Part shown: positions 31,547-40,431 of the stretch, piece after piece | How the letters are laid out: the number at the start of each line of letters is the position of its first letter | Numbering within the stretch: the first letter of the stretch is position 1 | DNA from: an uncultured Lachnospiraceae bacterium | GTDB taxonomy: Bacteria; Bacillota; Clostridia; Lachnospirales; Lachnospiraceae | Reading direction: 5' to 3' | DNA length: 64,000 bases | Assembly: GCA_947629385.1 (NCBI GenBank) | Contig: CANRDO010000014.1 | Location: forward strand, 1 to 64,000 | Translations under genes and position numbers: made by a program | The notes under the pieces: generated by a model | Seen by the model: the letters and a program-made list of their open reading frames with translations, nothing else | Databases searched by the model: none | Told to the model about the DNA's origin: nothing

Positions 31547-32167
31547 TTACTTTGTAGCGTCGTCCGTCGCGAAATTGCGGATCTGGGTCGGGCACTTCAG
31601 CACGTCCAGACGTCCGATCTTTTCGAGGCGCCGGTAGATACGCTCCCAGCCGCAGTCCATCTCGCTGTCGACCTCGCATTTGCCGTTCTTGGAGCCGCCG
31701 CACTGGCCGTTTATAAGGCTCTTGGAACAGGCCGTGATCGGGCAGATGCCTCCGGTCAGGTTCAGGTAGCACTCGCCGCACTGACCGCAGTCGTGCTCGA
31801 TCGGCGTCACGCCCTGGAAGCCCGGCAGACGGTAGGTGTCGCAGGCCGCGCAGACCTTCTTGGTCTCCAGATACTCAGCGACGGTCTGTACGCCGACGCC
31901 GCAGGAGAAGACGAGCACCACGTCAGCCGCATTGATTTCGCTCATGTGATGCTCGAGACGCAGCTTCAGGTTCTCCGGGTTGCATATGTAGTCGGTGGTG
32001 ATGCTGCCGGTCACGTTTCCGTCAGCGGATAATTCCTTCTGCAGTTCGGCGGCTTCCTTTTCCGGGAACCGGGTCTCCTTGCAGCCGTGGCAGTTGATGA
32101 TGAAGACCTTCTTGCCGTCCGCCAGTGAGAGGATCGTTTCTTTGGATTTCAATTCGGTAATCAACAT
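31547..32167 (-). CDS. metV: Methylenetetrahydrofolate reductase small Fe-S subunit MetV
   Basis: A 206-residue Cys-rich protein (MTHFR C-terminal domain family). Motifs include INCHGCKETRFP, SCGVGVQTVAEYLE and the cluster-binding region CGQCGECYLNLTGGICPI followed by NGQCGGSKNGKCEVD. In acetogens MetV links MetF to an electron-donating partner. The ATG (complement of 32165-32167) is separated by one nucleotide from the stop of the rnfC2-like gene, so the two are translationally coupled. The Cys-rich half is nearly repeated in the N-terminal domain of that neighbour. Confidence 0.93.
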   Translation of the reverse strand: MLITELKSKETILSLADGKKVFIINCHGCKETRFPEKEAAELQKELSADGNVTGSITTDYICNPENLKLRLEHHMSEINAADVVLVFSCGVGVQTVAEYLETKKVCAACDTYRLPGFQGVTPIEHDCGQCGECYLNLTGGICPITACSKSLINGQCGGSKNGKCEVDSEMDCGWERIYRRLEKIGRLDVLKCPTQIRNFATDDATK

Positions 32168-32168
32168 A

Positions 32169-34133
32169 TCACTTCATCCCCCTTACTGCATTTTTTCCGG
32201 CCTTGATCTTGGAGACCAGCGGGATCTTGGAGGAGCAGATGTACTCACAGCATCTGCACTCGACGCAGTCCATGACGTTCATGTCCTTCATGCCCTGCCA
32301 GTTCTCCTCGTCCGCGTACTTCGCGAAATAGAGCGGTGAGAGCTCCATCGGACAGACGTCCACGCAGCGCCCGCACTTGATGCACGCGACGGTCTCGGTG
32401 TGGTCGGTGTCGATGGCGATGATGCCGTTCGAGCCCTTCAGGATCGGGACGTCCAGATCATTCAGCGCGAAGCCCATCATCGGGCCGCCCATCTTGACGG
32501 TCACATCGTCGCCGACGATGCCGCCGCAATGCTCGATGAGCTCGCGGACGTTCGTGCCGATCTTCACGATGTAGTTGCCGGGCTTCGCGATGTGCTCGCC
32601 GGTCACCGTGACGACGCGCTCCACAAGCGGCATGCCGGTACGGATCGCGTCCGCGATCGCCTTCGTGGTGCTGATGTTGCTCACGACGACGCCCACATCC
32701 GCGGGAAGTCCGCCGCGCGGTACCTGTCTGCCCATGACGCGCTTGATCAGCGTTTTCTCAGCGCCCTGCGGGTATTTGGTCTTTGCCACGACGACGTCGA
32801 TGTTGTCGATGTCAGCCACCTTGGACTGCATCAGCTCGATCGCGTCCGGCTTGTTGTCCTCGATCACGATGAGACCCTTCTCGGCGCCTACGGTCTTGAG
32901 GATCGCCTTCAGGCCGTAGATGATGTCGTCCGAGAACTCCAGAAGCACCCTGTGATCCGCGGTCAGAAGAGGCTCGCACTCGCAGCCGTTTAAGAGAATG
33001 GTGTCGACCGGCTTGTTCGGCTTCAGCTTGACCGAGGTCGGGAAGCCGGCGCCGCCCATGCCGACGATGCCGCTCTCGCGGACGATCTCGATGATCTCGT
33101 CCGGGGTGAGGCCCTCAATATCGCCGTGCGGTTTTACGGATTCGTGCAGAGTATTTTTGCCGTCCGACTTGATGACGACAGACAGCATCTGGTCGCCCCT
33201 GGTCGGATGCAGGCGCGGCTCGATCGCGACGACGGTGCCGCTGACGCTGGAGTGGATCGGGCTGCTGATGAAGCCGGCGGACTCGCCGATCTTCTGGCCG
33301 ACCTTGACCTCATCGCCCACCTCGACGACAGGGGTCGCAGGAGCGCCCGCGTGCATGGACAGCGGGATCACGACGGTCTCGGGCTCCGGGAAGCGCTCAA
33401 GGGCGATATGCTCGGAGTATTCTTTGCGCTCTGACGGATGCACGCCGCCGTAGTAGCCGTCGAGCCGGTTCTCGCGGATCGACTTCACATAGTCGGCCAC
33501 GAACTTGTGGCTGGTCTTTGAGTAGTCGCGCAGCTGCACGGGCTGATTCAGGAATTCTTCCAGACGTCCCTGCTTCGCGAGCCGCTGGTAGATCTTCTCC
33601 CATGCGCAGTCCTTGTTGCTGTCGACCTCGCACTTGCCGTTCTTCGCGCCGCCGCACTGGCCGTTGACGAGGCTCTTGGAGCAGTCGACGATCGGGCAGA
33701 TGCCGCCGGTTACGTTCAGGTAGCACTGCGCGCAGGCGTCGCAGCTCTTCTTCGTGAGAGCCATGCCGTGATGTCCCGTATAGTTCAGCGAATTTGTGGC
33801 TGTGTATACGGGAAGCTCAGCGAGCTCGGCGATAGTCTGGACGCCCAGTCCGCAGGAGATCACGAACACATTTTCCGTGCCATCCGGGATCGCGTCCACC
33901 AGCTTTTTCGCCGTCTGGGTCTTGTTGCACAAAAAGTCGACCTTCATGCTGCCTGTGACCGTCTTGCCGCACTCGGCAGCGATCTTCGCGAACTCTTCGC
34001 ATTCAGGCTCGTCCGTGGTCTCGAACTCTTTGAAGCATTTGTTACAGGCGATGACGAACAGATGATCCTTGTCGGCAAGTACCGAAGCCAGCTCGTCATG
34101 CTCTTTCAACTGATACTTGGTATAGTTTTCCAA
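32169..34133 (-). CDS. RnfC2-like electron-transfer protein with a fused MetV-like domain
   Basis: About 654 residues in two parts. Residues 1-205 form a MetV-like domain (ACNKCFKEFET, SCGLGVQTIAELAE, CDACAQCYLNVTGGICPI). Residues 225-654 are RnfC-like: a biotinyl/lipoyl-type segment, the NADH/FMN-binding Rossmann region (GIVGMGGAGFPTSVK, NGCECEPLLTADHR) and two 4Fe-4S motifs near the C-terminus (CIKCGRCVDVCP, CVECRCCEYIC). It would pass electrons from NADH to MetVF. The start is taken as TTG at 34133 because AAGGTGGG lies upstream at good distance; longer in-frame starts reach into the promoter. Confidence 0.88.
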   Translation of the reverse strand: MENYTKYQLKEHDELASVLADKDHLFVIACNKCFKEFETTDEPECEEFAKIAAECGKTVTGSMKVDFLCNKTQTAKKLVDAIPDGTENVFVISCGLGVQTIAELAELPVYTATNSLNYTGHHGMALTKKSCDACAQCYLNVTGGICPIVDCSKSLVNGQCGGAKNGKCEVDSNKDCAWEKIYQRLAKQGRLEEFLNQPVQLRDYSKTSHKFVADYVKSIRENRLDGYYGGVHPSERKEYSEHIALERFPEPETVVIPLSMHAGAPATPVVEVGDEVKVGQKIGESAGFISSPIHSSVSGTVVAIEPRLHPTRGDQMLSVVIKSDGKNTLHESVKPHGDIEGLTPDEIIEIVRESGIVGMGGAGFPTSVKLKPNKPVDTILLNGCECEPLLTADHRVLLEFSDDIIYGLKAILKTVGAEKGLIVIEDNKPDAIELMQSKVADIDNIDVVVAKTKYPQGAEKTLIKRVMGRQVPRGGLPADVGVVVSNISTTKAIADAIRTGMPLVERVVTVTGEHIAKPGNYIVKIGTNVRELIEHCGGIVGDDVTVKMGGPMMGFALNDLDVPILKGSNGIIAIDTDHTETVACIKCGRCVDVCPMELSPLYFAKYADEENWQGMKDMNVMDCVECRCCEYICSSKIPLVSKIKAGKNAVRGMK

Positions 34134-34171
34134 TTGCTCACCCACCTTCCATAAGGGATATTGTATAAACA

Positions 34172-34200
34172 AGTATAGCATAGAACCTTTTTATTATCCA
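34172..34200 (-). promoter_or_regulatory. Promoter of the rnfC2-metV-metF operon
   Basis: On the - strand TGGATA, 17 nt, then TATACT with an extended TGC directly upstream of the -10. It lies 39 bp before the TTG start at 34133. The -35 is a moderate match. Confidence 0.55.
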
Positions 34201-34239
34201 GTCTAAATATAGGGGGAACGGAAATTTTTCTGTATTATT

Positions 34240-34268
34240 TTGACAGATGTGCAAAGCGGGGGTATAAT
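34240..34268 (+). promoter_or_regulatory. Consensus sigma-A promoter of the hybrid kinase gene
   Basis: TTGACA (34240-34245), exactly 17 nt, TATAAT (34263-34268): a perfect match to both hexamers. It leaves a leader of about 115 nt (34275-34389) before the ATG. I did not recognise a riboswitch in that leader. Confidence 0.85.
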
Positions 34269-34389
34269 ACGGGTGAAATCCGTTTGTCTGGGCGGAAATC
34301 GGATGCGAAGCTATACGGGAAGTCGGACAGCCAGAAGGGTCGGGAGTGATCGAGGAGAACCTGGACGACAAAGACGCGGAGGTGTGTAC

Positions 34390-36612
34390 ATGGTTGGCGT
34401 CAGATTCAGAAGAATATGGATCGTTGTGTGGATGCTTGGCATTCTTATGTGTGCCGCGCTGTCTGTTGGCGCCGAAGAGGCGGAAACGGAGAGCGAAAGC
34501 GCTGTGGTGACGGCGGCGGAGACTTCCGGGAGTGCCGCTGACACAGAAACAGAGCTGATCGAAGATATGGCGGAGGCGGAAGAGCCTGACGAGATTTTAA
34601 GCATGTCGGGATTCACGCCGGAGGAGATCGCGCGTAACCGGGAGTTCGGCGTCCTGAAGGTCGGCTACGTCAGCGACCGGAATCCGATCTCTTTCAGAAA
34701 TAAAGAGGGAGAGCTTGATGGCGTCTCTCGAAAGATCTTTGACCGGCTGCAGGAGATCAGCGGGCTGCAGTTTGAGTATGTGGCGCTGCCAAGTGGACCG
34801 GTGACGTACGACTATCTGCTGGGGGAAGGCTTTGACTTCGTGACCAGCGTGGAGTACAACGAGGAGAATAAGAAGGCCCGGGGAATCCTGATCAGCCATC
34901 CGTACCTCACAAGCAAGAAGGTGGTCGTGGGGCGGCCGGATCTCGTGTTCGACGCGAACGCGCATCTGAGGGTGGCGGTCTCGACCGGCTCCCAGACGCT
35001 CAAGAAGGTCATGGCGGCCATGTATCCGAATTTCGAGCTGGTTGATTATGAGACGATGGAGGACTGCTTCGACGCTGTGAACGATGGCAAGGTAGACATC
35101 CTGATCCAGAACCAGTTCGTCGCGGAACGCTATCTGTACAAGCCGGTATATGAGAAGCTGATCGTCGTGCCGGTGATCGGGATGGACGACGAGCTCTGTT
35201 TTTCTGCCGTAACGCCGCTGGAGGACACCGGCGGGAAAGAGTGGGAGCGCTGTGAGGAGCTTTTGAATGTGATCGATCGCGCGATCGCCCTGCTCACCGA
35301 AGACGAGGTGACGAACTATATTATAGAGGGGACGATGGAAAATATCTACGATCTCACTTACGAGGATCTTTTCTACCGTTATCGCTATGCGCTGCTTGCG
35401 CTGGCGGCGGCGTTTGTCCTGGTGCTTGTGATGATCGCGATGATCGCCCGCTATCGTCTGCGGACAGCAGACGCGCAGGCGGAGGCGAAGGCGAAAGGCA
35501 ATTTCCTCTCGACGATGAGCCATGAGATCCGCACGCCCTTAAACGGCATGATCGGACTCAATTACCTGATGGAGCAGAATCTGGACGACCGTCAGAAGAT
35601 GAAGGATTATCTGCGCCAGTCGTCGTCGACGGCGAAATATCTGCAGTCTCTGATCAGCGACATTCTGGACATGTCAAAGCTCGAGATGAATAAGATGGAA
35701 CTGGTGAGCAGTCCGTTTTCCCTGAAGGACGCTCTGGCGGTGATCGAGACGATCGAGAGGAGCCGCATGACGGAGAAGGAGATCGACTTCCGGATGGACA
35801 TGGATGTTCCGCATCCGTTTATTGTGGGAGACGAGGTGCGTCTGGAGCAGATCATACTGAACATCATAGACAACGCGTACAAGTTTACGCCCGCGGGCGG
35901 CAGCGTCCGTGTGCAGGTCCGGCAGACGCCGTCCGGAGACGGAAAAACATCCACGGAGATCAAGGTGTCCGATACGGGCTGCGGGATCAGCGAGGAATTC
36001 CAACAGAAGATATTCCACATGTTCACGCAGGAGCGCAGCACGGTCTCCAAGGGCAACCAGGGGACGGGGCTCGGCATGTCGATCAGCTATCTGCTCGCGG
36101 AGCTGATGGGCGGAGACTTACGCGTCGAGAGCAAACTCGGACAAGGGAGCTGCTTCACCTTCTCCTTCCCGGCTGAGATCGTGCAGGAAGATCCCCGTAC
36201 AGGCCGCCAGGATACGGAGACGCGCGCGGGAGAGATCCCGGAGGACTGCCATATCCTCATTGCGGAGGACAACGAGCTGAACGGCCAGATCCTCACGGAG
36301 ATCCTGAGAGAGGAGGGATTCTGGACAAGCCTTGCAGTGAACGGGCAGGTGGCGGTCGACCTCTTCAAGGCGTCTGCCCAAGGCGAGTACAGTGCGATCC
36401 TCATGGATCTGAGGATGCCGGAGAAGGACGGTTACGAGGCGGCGAAAGAGATTCGCGCGCTGCCGCGCCCGGACGCGAAGACGGTCCGGATCTTCGCCTG
36501 CACCGCGGATTCCTTCCAGGAGGACCGCGAGAAGGCGATCGCGTGCGGGATGGACAATTTCGTCGCGAAGCCGGTGGACGTCAAGAAGCTGATCATGCTG
36601 CTGCGGTCGTAG
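34390..36612 (+). CDS. Hybrid sensor histidine kinase with extracellular SBP_bac_3 domain
   Basis: A 740-residue protein: signal sequence or TM (5-28), acidic linker, an amino-acid-binding-protein-like sensor (about 75-310; GVLKVGYVSDRNPISFRNKEGELDG), a TM near 335-357, HisKA with the acceptor His378 (FLSTMSHEIRTPLNGM), HATPase (NIIDNAYKF, GTGLGMSIS) and a C-terminal receiver with acceptor Asp673 (ILMDLRMPEKDGYEA). It probably senses a small solute and passes phosphate internally; no output regulator is next to it. The ATG at 34390 follows GGAGGTG; an in-frame ATG at 34282 has no ribosome site. Confidence 0.92.
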   Translation: MVGVRFRRIWIVVWMLGILMCAALSVGAEEAETESESAVVTAAETSGSAADTETELIEDMAEAEEPDEILSMSGFTPEEIARNREFGVLKVGYVSDRNPISFRNKEGELDGVSRKIFDRLQEISGLQFEYVALPSGPVTYDYLLGEGFDFVTSVEYNEENKKARGILISHPYLTSKKVVVGRPDLVFDANAHLRVAVSTGSQTLKKVMAAMYPNFELVDYETMEDCFDAVNDGKVDILIQNQFVAERYLYKPVYEKLIVVPVIGMDDELCFSAVTPLEDTGGKEWERCEELLNVIDRAIALLTEDEVTNYIIEGTMENIYDLTYEDLFYRYRYALLALAAAFVLVLVMIAMIARYRLRTADAQAEAKAKGNFLSTMSHEIRTPLNGMIGLNYLMEQNLDDRQKMKDYLRQSSSTAKYLQSLISDILDMSKLEMNKMELVSSPFSLKDALAVIETIERSRMTEKEIDFRMDMDVPHPFIVGDEVRLEQIILNIIDNAYKFTPAGGSVRVQVRQTPSGDGKTSTEIKVSDTGCGISEEFQQKIFHMFTQERSTVSKGNQGTGLGMSISYLLAELMGGDLRVESKLGQGSCFTFSFPAEIVQEDPRTGRQDTETRAGEIPEDCHILIAEDNELNGQILTEILREEGFWTSLAVNGQVAVDLFKASAQGEYSAILMDLRMPEKDGYEAAKEIRALPRPDAKTVRIFACTADSFQEDREKAIACGMDNFVAKPVDVKKLIMLLRS

Positions 36613-36677
36613 GGACACGGCGCGATATTCCAGGGGACTGCGCCCGATGAGTATTCAAAAAAATACAGCCTGTCCGC

Positions 36678-36706
36678 TTGCAAGAACAGGTAAAGTATTA
36701 TATACT
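36678..36706 (+). promoter_or_regulatory. Sigma-A promoter of the SEC-C/YdcF pair
   Basis: TTGCAA (36678-36683), 17 nt, TATACT (36701-36706), about 107 bp before the start at 36813. The leader contains small hairpins (CCTG/CAGG, CCTGG/CCAGG). Confidence 0.65.
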
Positions 36707-36812
36707 TCTCGCAGGCGCAATGAGCTGTGTAAAAACGGAAAACAGAAAGATCCCTGCAGAAGCAGGATGCCTGGTATCACCAGGAATACAGAAAAAAGGA
36801 CGGTAGAGTAAG

Positions 36813-37313
36813 ATGGGATTGTTGGAAACATGGAGAGAGACAGCCTATTCACAGGAGACGGACAAGAAGCAGCTGGAGCAGTTCTGGGCGGATTATTTTA
36901 AGCAGGAGAAGGGCGTTTACGAGCAGCTTCTGGAGAATCCGGACGAGGCCGTTTCCGGCACCGTGAAGGAGCTGGCGGAGAAATACGGGCTTTCTGTGAT
37001 GACGATGGTCGGATTCCTGGACGGGATCAACGACAGTCTGAAGCAGCCGAACCCGATCGAGGAGATGGAGGAGGACACGGTCGTCAGCCTCGATTTCGAC
37101 AACGAGAGTCTGTACAGGAATATGGTCGACGCGAAGGCGGAGTGGCTCTACGGGCTTCCGGCGTGGGAGAAGATTTTCGACGAGGAGAAGCGCAAGGCGC
37201 TGTACCTCGAGGCAAAGAAGATGCACACGGTCGTCAAGGGGCCGAAGGTGGGACGGAACGATCCGTGCCCGTGCGGGAGCGGCAAGAAGTATAAGTATTG
37301 CTGCGGGCGGTAA
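36813..37313 (+). CDS. SEC-C motif protein
   Basis: A 166-residue protein. Most of it is helical and acidic ([40 protein letters not shown]). The C-terminus is a SEC-C zinc-binding tail, [18 protein letters not shown], almost identical to that of SecA at 47573. SEC-C tails bind zinc and contact SecB or ribosomes in other proteins. The N-terminal part resembles uncharacterised SEC-C proteins of Clostridia. The weak ribosome site AAGGACGG lies upstream. A YdcF-like gene starts 4 bp after its stop. Confidence 0.85.
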   Translation: MGLLETWRETAYSQETDKKQLEQFWADYFKQEKGVYEQLLENPDEAVSGTVKELAEKYGLSVMTMVGFLDGINDSLKQPNPIEEMEEDTVVSLDFDNESLYRNMVDAKAEWLYGLPAWEKIFDEEKRKALYLEAKKMHTVVKGPKVGRNDPCPCGSGKKYKYCCGR

Positions 37314-37317
37314 CAAA

Positions 37318-38094
37318 ATGAGACATTGTCTGCAGACAGGATGCCTGGTGCTGGGCATCCTTTGCTTTCTCTATTATATCGGCATCACGGCGTACGCGGG
37401 GATCCGGACGAGCTTTTCCTGGCTCTGGGTGCTCGGCGGGCTTTTCTTTCTGCTGCTGTGGCGGTTGCAGATCCGTGCGGCGGTCCGGCCGGAGGCGGCG
37501 ATGCTCCGGCATGTGGTGAAGGGAATGTTCGCGCTGCTGGCTGTCGCGATCGTCGTGATCGCGCTGGTGGGAAGCCGGATAATAGCCGGAATGTATACAA
37601 AGCCGGAGTCCGGGCTTGACTATGTGATCGTGCTCGGCGCCCAGGTACGCGGGGAACGTCCGTCGCGCGCGCTCCTCAGACGGCTGGAGCGGGCGGCGGA
37701 GTATGCGCGGGAGAATCCGGATACGAAGCTGATCCTTTCCGGTGGACAGGGGCCGGACGAGGGGATCAGCGAGGCGGAATGCATGCGGCGTTACCTGACA
37801 GAGCAGGGAATCCCGGAAAGCCGTCTGCTTCTTGAGGACAGGTCGACGAGCACGAGGGAAAATCTGAAGTTTTCCGCGGCATTTCTGGATTCTCAGAAGA
37901 ATCGTGTCGGCGTGCTCACAAACAGCTTCCATGTGTACCGCGCACTGATGCTGGCGCGCAGTCAGGGCTACGCGCATGTGTCCGGGATTCCGGCGTCATC
38001 CGTCCCGGGTATGCAGCCGCACAATGTCCTGCGCGAGGTCTGCGGCGTGCTGGCGGAATGGGTGGTAAATCTGCGGGGCCATGGCCGGAACTGA
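37318..38094 (+). CDS. YdcF/SanA-like DUF218 membrane protein
   Basis: A 258-residue protein with three or four N-terminal membrane helices (about 5-95), then a DUF218 domain (about 100-250). Family blocks are YVIVLGAQVRGERPSRAL, ILSGGQGPDEGISEA, RLLLEDRSTSTRENLKFS and NSFHVYRALMLARSQGY. ElyC/SanA relatives act in envelope and peptidoglycan-precursor maintenance, but the reaction is unclear. It lies 4 bp after the SEC-C gene and is co-transcribed with it. Confidence 0.88.
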   Translation: MRHCLQTGCLVLGILCFLYYIGITAYAGIRTSFSWLWVLGGLFFLLLWRLQIRAAVRPEAAMLRHVVKGMFALLAVAIVVIALVGSRIIAGMYTKPESGLDYVIVLGAQVRGERPSRALLRRLERAAEYARENPDTKLILSGGQGPDEGISEAECMRRYLTEQGIPESRLLLEDRSTSTRENLKFSAAFLDSQKNRVGVLTNSFHVYRALMLARSQGYAHVSGIPASSVPGMQPHNVLREVCGVLAEWVVNLRGHGRN

Positions 38095-38141
38095 ACCGCG
38101 GCGGGACGGCAAAATGATTCTGTAAAAAATCTGATAAATTC

Positions 38142-38170
38142 TTGACGAACTCGAAATCATTTGCTATAAT
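38142..38170 (+). promoter_or_regulatory. Sigma-A promoter of fhs
   Basis: TTGACG (38142-38147), 17 nt, TATAAT (38165-38170). It starts a leader of about 400 nt that first encodes the tetrahydrofolate riboswitch. Confidence 0.82.
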
Positions 38171-38184
38171 ATCGGCGAATGAAA

Positions 38185-38282
38185 AGTAGAGAAGATACTG
38201 TACGTTAAGTGTCACACGATGGGAAGGTCTTTATGTGAACGAAGGGGAGTTCTCCCCGCGTTACGGTATCGCTTCCGCTACT
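38185..38282 (+). promoter_or_regulatory. Tetrahydrofolate (THF) riboswitch
   Basis: The RNA matches the published THF (folT-type) aptamer in order and sequence: AGTAGAGAAG in the first stem, CGTTAAGTG, ATGGGA in the loop, ACGAAG, a GGGGA/TCCCC helix and closing CTTCCGCTACT. The 5' AGTAG pairs with the 3' CTACT. It sits directly after the promoter and upstream of formate-THF ligase, a folate enzyme, so feedback control by reduced folates is very likely. The aptamer 3' strand overlaps the terminator that follows. Confidence 0.9.
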
Positions 38283-38321
38283 GCGTAAAAAGGACAAAGG
38301 GTTCTTTTGCGCAGTTTTTTT
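38279..38321 (+). terminator. Riboswitch-controlled intrinsic terminator
   Basis: ACTGCGTAAAA (from 38280) pairs with TTTTGCGCAGT and is followed by seven T. Its 5' arm shares CTACT bases with the closing stem of the THF aptamer, so aptamer and terminator folds compete or stack at this point. This is the probable expression platform. Confidence 0.8.
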
Positions 38322-38576
38322 GCGCGTAAACAATGAGCCGTGCAGAGACACCGGAGCGGGAAATGACTGCTTGCAGGCAGTTTCACGGGGCGGTGGATCT
38401 ATAGGGCGAATGCCCGCGACCGACACATTTGACACTTGGCGAGGTCACTTCGAGCCTAGTGGCAAAGCGCACCCGCGTGGGAAAAGCGAAGCTTTTTCGA
38501 GGTTGGGCACGGCTCTGTGCACGGCTCTGCATTACAGCAAAATAATATTTTATTTAAAGAAAGGAGTTTGATACAC
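38322..38576 (+). other. Unexplained 255-nt leader between the riboswitch terminator and fhs
   Basis: No open frame with a ribosome site is convincing here. Several small hairpins are visible (CTGC/GCAG near 38366-38380, GGGC/GCCC near 38403-38415, AAAGCGAAGCTTTTT near 38483). The last 40 nt are AT-rich and carry AAAGGAG for fhs. I tested it by eye against ZTP, glycine, cobalamin and SAM motifs without a match. Confidence 0.5.
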
Positions 38577-40262
38577 ATGGGCTACAAATCAGACATCGAG
38601 ATTGCACAGGAGACAACTATGTCACCAATCACCGAGATCGCTGCGAAGGCAGGGATCGACGCGAAGTACCTGGAGCAGTACGGCAACTACAAGGCAAAGA
38701 TCGACTACAATCTCTTAAAGGAGACGAACCTTCCGGACGGCAAGCTCGTGCTCGTGACGGCGATCAACCCGACGCCGGCGGGCGAGGGCAAGACGACGAC
38801 GACGGTAGGCCTCGCAGATGGTCTTTCGAAGCTGGGCAAGAAGGTCATGGTAGCGCTGCGCGAGCCGTCCCTCGGGCCGGTGTTCGGCGTGAAGGGCGGA
38901 GCGGCAGGCGGCGGCTACGCACAGGTGGTTCCGATGGAGGACATCAACCTGCACTTCACGGGCGACTTCCACGCGATCGGCGCGGCGAACAACCTGCTGG
39001 CGGCGATGATCGACAACCACATCTACCAGGGGAATGCGCTGAACATCGACCCGCGCAAGATCACCTGGAGACGCTGCGTGGACATGAATGACAGACAGCT
39101 GCGCTTTGTGGTGGACGGCCTCGGCGGAAAGACGAATGGCATGCCGCGTGAGGATGGTTACGACATCACGGTGGCTTCCGAGATCATGGCGGTGCTGTGC
39201 CTGTCGAACGACATCACGGACCTGAAGAATCGTCTGGCGAGAATTATCGTAGGCTATACTTATGGCAAGGCGTCGGAGCAGAAGCCGGTGACGGCGGGTG
39301 ACCTGAACGCGCAGGGCGCGATGTGCGCGCTGCTGAAGGACGCCCTGAAGCCGAACCTGGTACAGACGCTGGAGCACACGCCGGCGATCGTGCACGGCGG
39401 CCCGTTCGCGAACATCGCGCACGGCTGCAACTCGGTCATCGCGACGAAGATGGCATTGAAGCTGGGCGACTACGCGATCACGGAGGCAGGCTTCGGCGCA
39501 GACCTCGGCGCGGAGAAGTTCCTGGATATCAAGTGCCGTATGGCAGGCCTGAAGCCGAATGCGGTGGTGATCGTTGCCACGGTTCGTGCCCTGAAGTACA
39601 ACGGCGGCGTGCCGAAGGCAGATCTGAACATGCCGAACCTTGAGGCTCTTGAGAAGGGTCTCCCGAACCTGCTGAAGCATGTGAACAACATCAAGAACGT
39701 GTACAAGCTTCCGTGCGTGGTGGCGATCAACGCGTTCCCGACGGATACGCCGGAGGAGCTTGCGCTGGTGGAGAACAAGTGCAAGGAGCTGGGCGTGAAC
39801 GTAGCATTGTCGGAGGTATGGGCAAAGGGCGGCGAAGGCGGCCTGAAGCTTGCGGAGGAAGTGATCCGCCTGGTGGAGGAGCCGAACGACTTCACGTACA
39901 GCTACGAGCTGGAGGGCAGCATCGAGGACAAGCTGAACCAGATCGTACAGAAGATCTACGGCGGCAGCAAGGTGGTGCTGACGGCGAATGCGCAGAAGCA
40001 GGCGAAGGAGCTGGAGGCTCTTGGCTATGGCAACTGCCCGATCTGCGTGGCGAAGACGCAGTACTCCCTGACGGACGATCAGACGAAGCTGGGCGCGCCG
40101 ACGGGCTTCGAGGTGACGGTGCGGAACCTGAAGATCTCGGCAGGCGCAGGGTTCATCGTGGCGCTTACGGGCGAGATCATGACGATGCCGGGACTTCCGA
40201 AGGTACCGGCGGCGGAGCGTATCGACGTGGACGAGACCGGCAAGATCTCCGGATTGTTCTGA
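38577..40262 (+). CDS. fhs: Formate-tetrahydrofolate ligase
   Basis: A 561-residue enzyme joining formate to THF with ATP. The nucleotide loop [18 protein letters not shown], the block [19 protein letters not shown] and the ending [12 protein letters not shown] are family hallmarks; full length is normal. GAAAGGAG precedes the ATG at 38577. It is under the THF riboswitch and followed by a formate channel gene. With metF/metV/rnfC2 nearby it marks the methyl branch of the Wood-Ljungdahl pathway. Codon use is strikingly uniform, as expected for a highly expressed gene. Confidence 0.97.
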   Translation: MGYKSDIEIAQETTMSPITEIAAKAGIDAKYLEQYGNYKAKIDYNLLKETNLPDGKLVLVTAINPTPAGEGKTTTTVGLADGLSKLGKKVMVALREPSLGPVFGVKGGAAGGGYAQVVPMEDINLHFTGDFHAIGAANNLLAAMIDNHIYQGNALNIDPRKITWRRCVDMNDRQLRFVVDGLGGKTNGMPREDGYDITVASEIMAVLCLSNDITDLKNRLARIIVGYTYGKASEQKPVTAGDLNAQGAMCALLKDALKPNLVQTLEHTPAIVHGGPFANIAHGCNSVIATKMALKLGDYAITEAGFGADLGAEKFLDIKCRMAGLKPNAVVIVATVRALKYNGGVPKADLNMPNLEALEKGLPNLLKHVNNIKNVYKLPCVVAINAFPTDTPEELALVENKCKELGVNVALSEVWAKGGEGGLKLAEEVIRLVEEPNDFTYSYELEGSIEDKLNQIVQKIYGGSKVVLTANAQKQAKELEALGYGNCPICVAKTQYSLTDDQTKLGAPTGFEVTVRNLKISAGAGFIVALTGEIMTMPGLPKVPAAERIDVDETGKISGLF

Positions 40263-40344
40263 TCTGCAGGCAGCTCAGAAGCGCTCCGCGCGGGATGCGC
40301 ACGATGCGCATGGGAAGGCTGCTTCGCAGCTGCACATCGGCGCG

Positions 40345-40404
40345 CAGAGCAGACAGGCTGCGAGGCAATCCATGAGACGAAATCTGTGCAGTCTGTCTGC
40401 TCTG
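40345..40404 (+). repeat. Perfect 12-bp inverted repeat between fhs and the formate channel gene
   Basis: CAGAGCAGACAG (40345-40356) and CTGTCTGCTCTG (40393-40404) with a 36-nt spacer. The right arm is followed by ATTTATTATAAT and the ribosome site GGAGG. It may attenuate read-through from fhs or stabilise the mRNA. Small GC-rich palindromes lie just upstream (40297-40336). Confidence 0.6.
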
Positions 40405-40431
40405 ATTTATTATAATCGGAGGAAATAACAT

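Noticed and set aside
34282..34389. Upstream in-frame start for the hybrid kinase
   Set aside because: No ribosome site, and it lies at the 5' end of the transcript just after the consensus promoter; GGAGGTG stands before the ATG at 34390.
38322..38576. ZTP, glycine, SAM or cobalamin riboswitch in the second part of the fhs leader
   Set aside because: The conserved core sequences of these RNAs were not found by eye.
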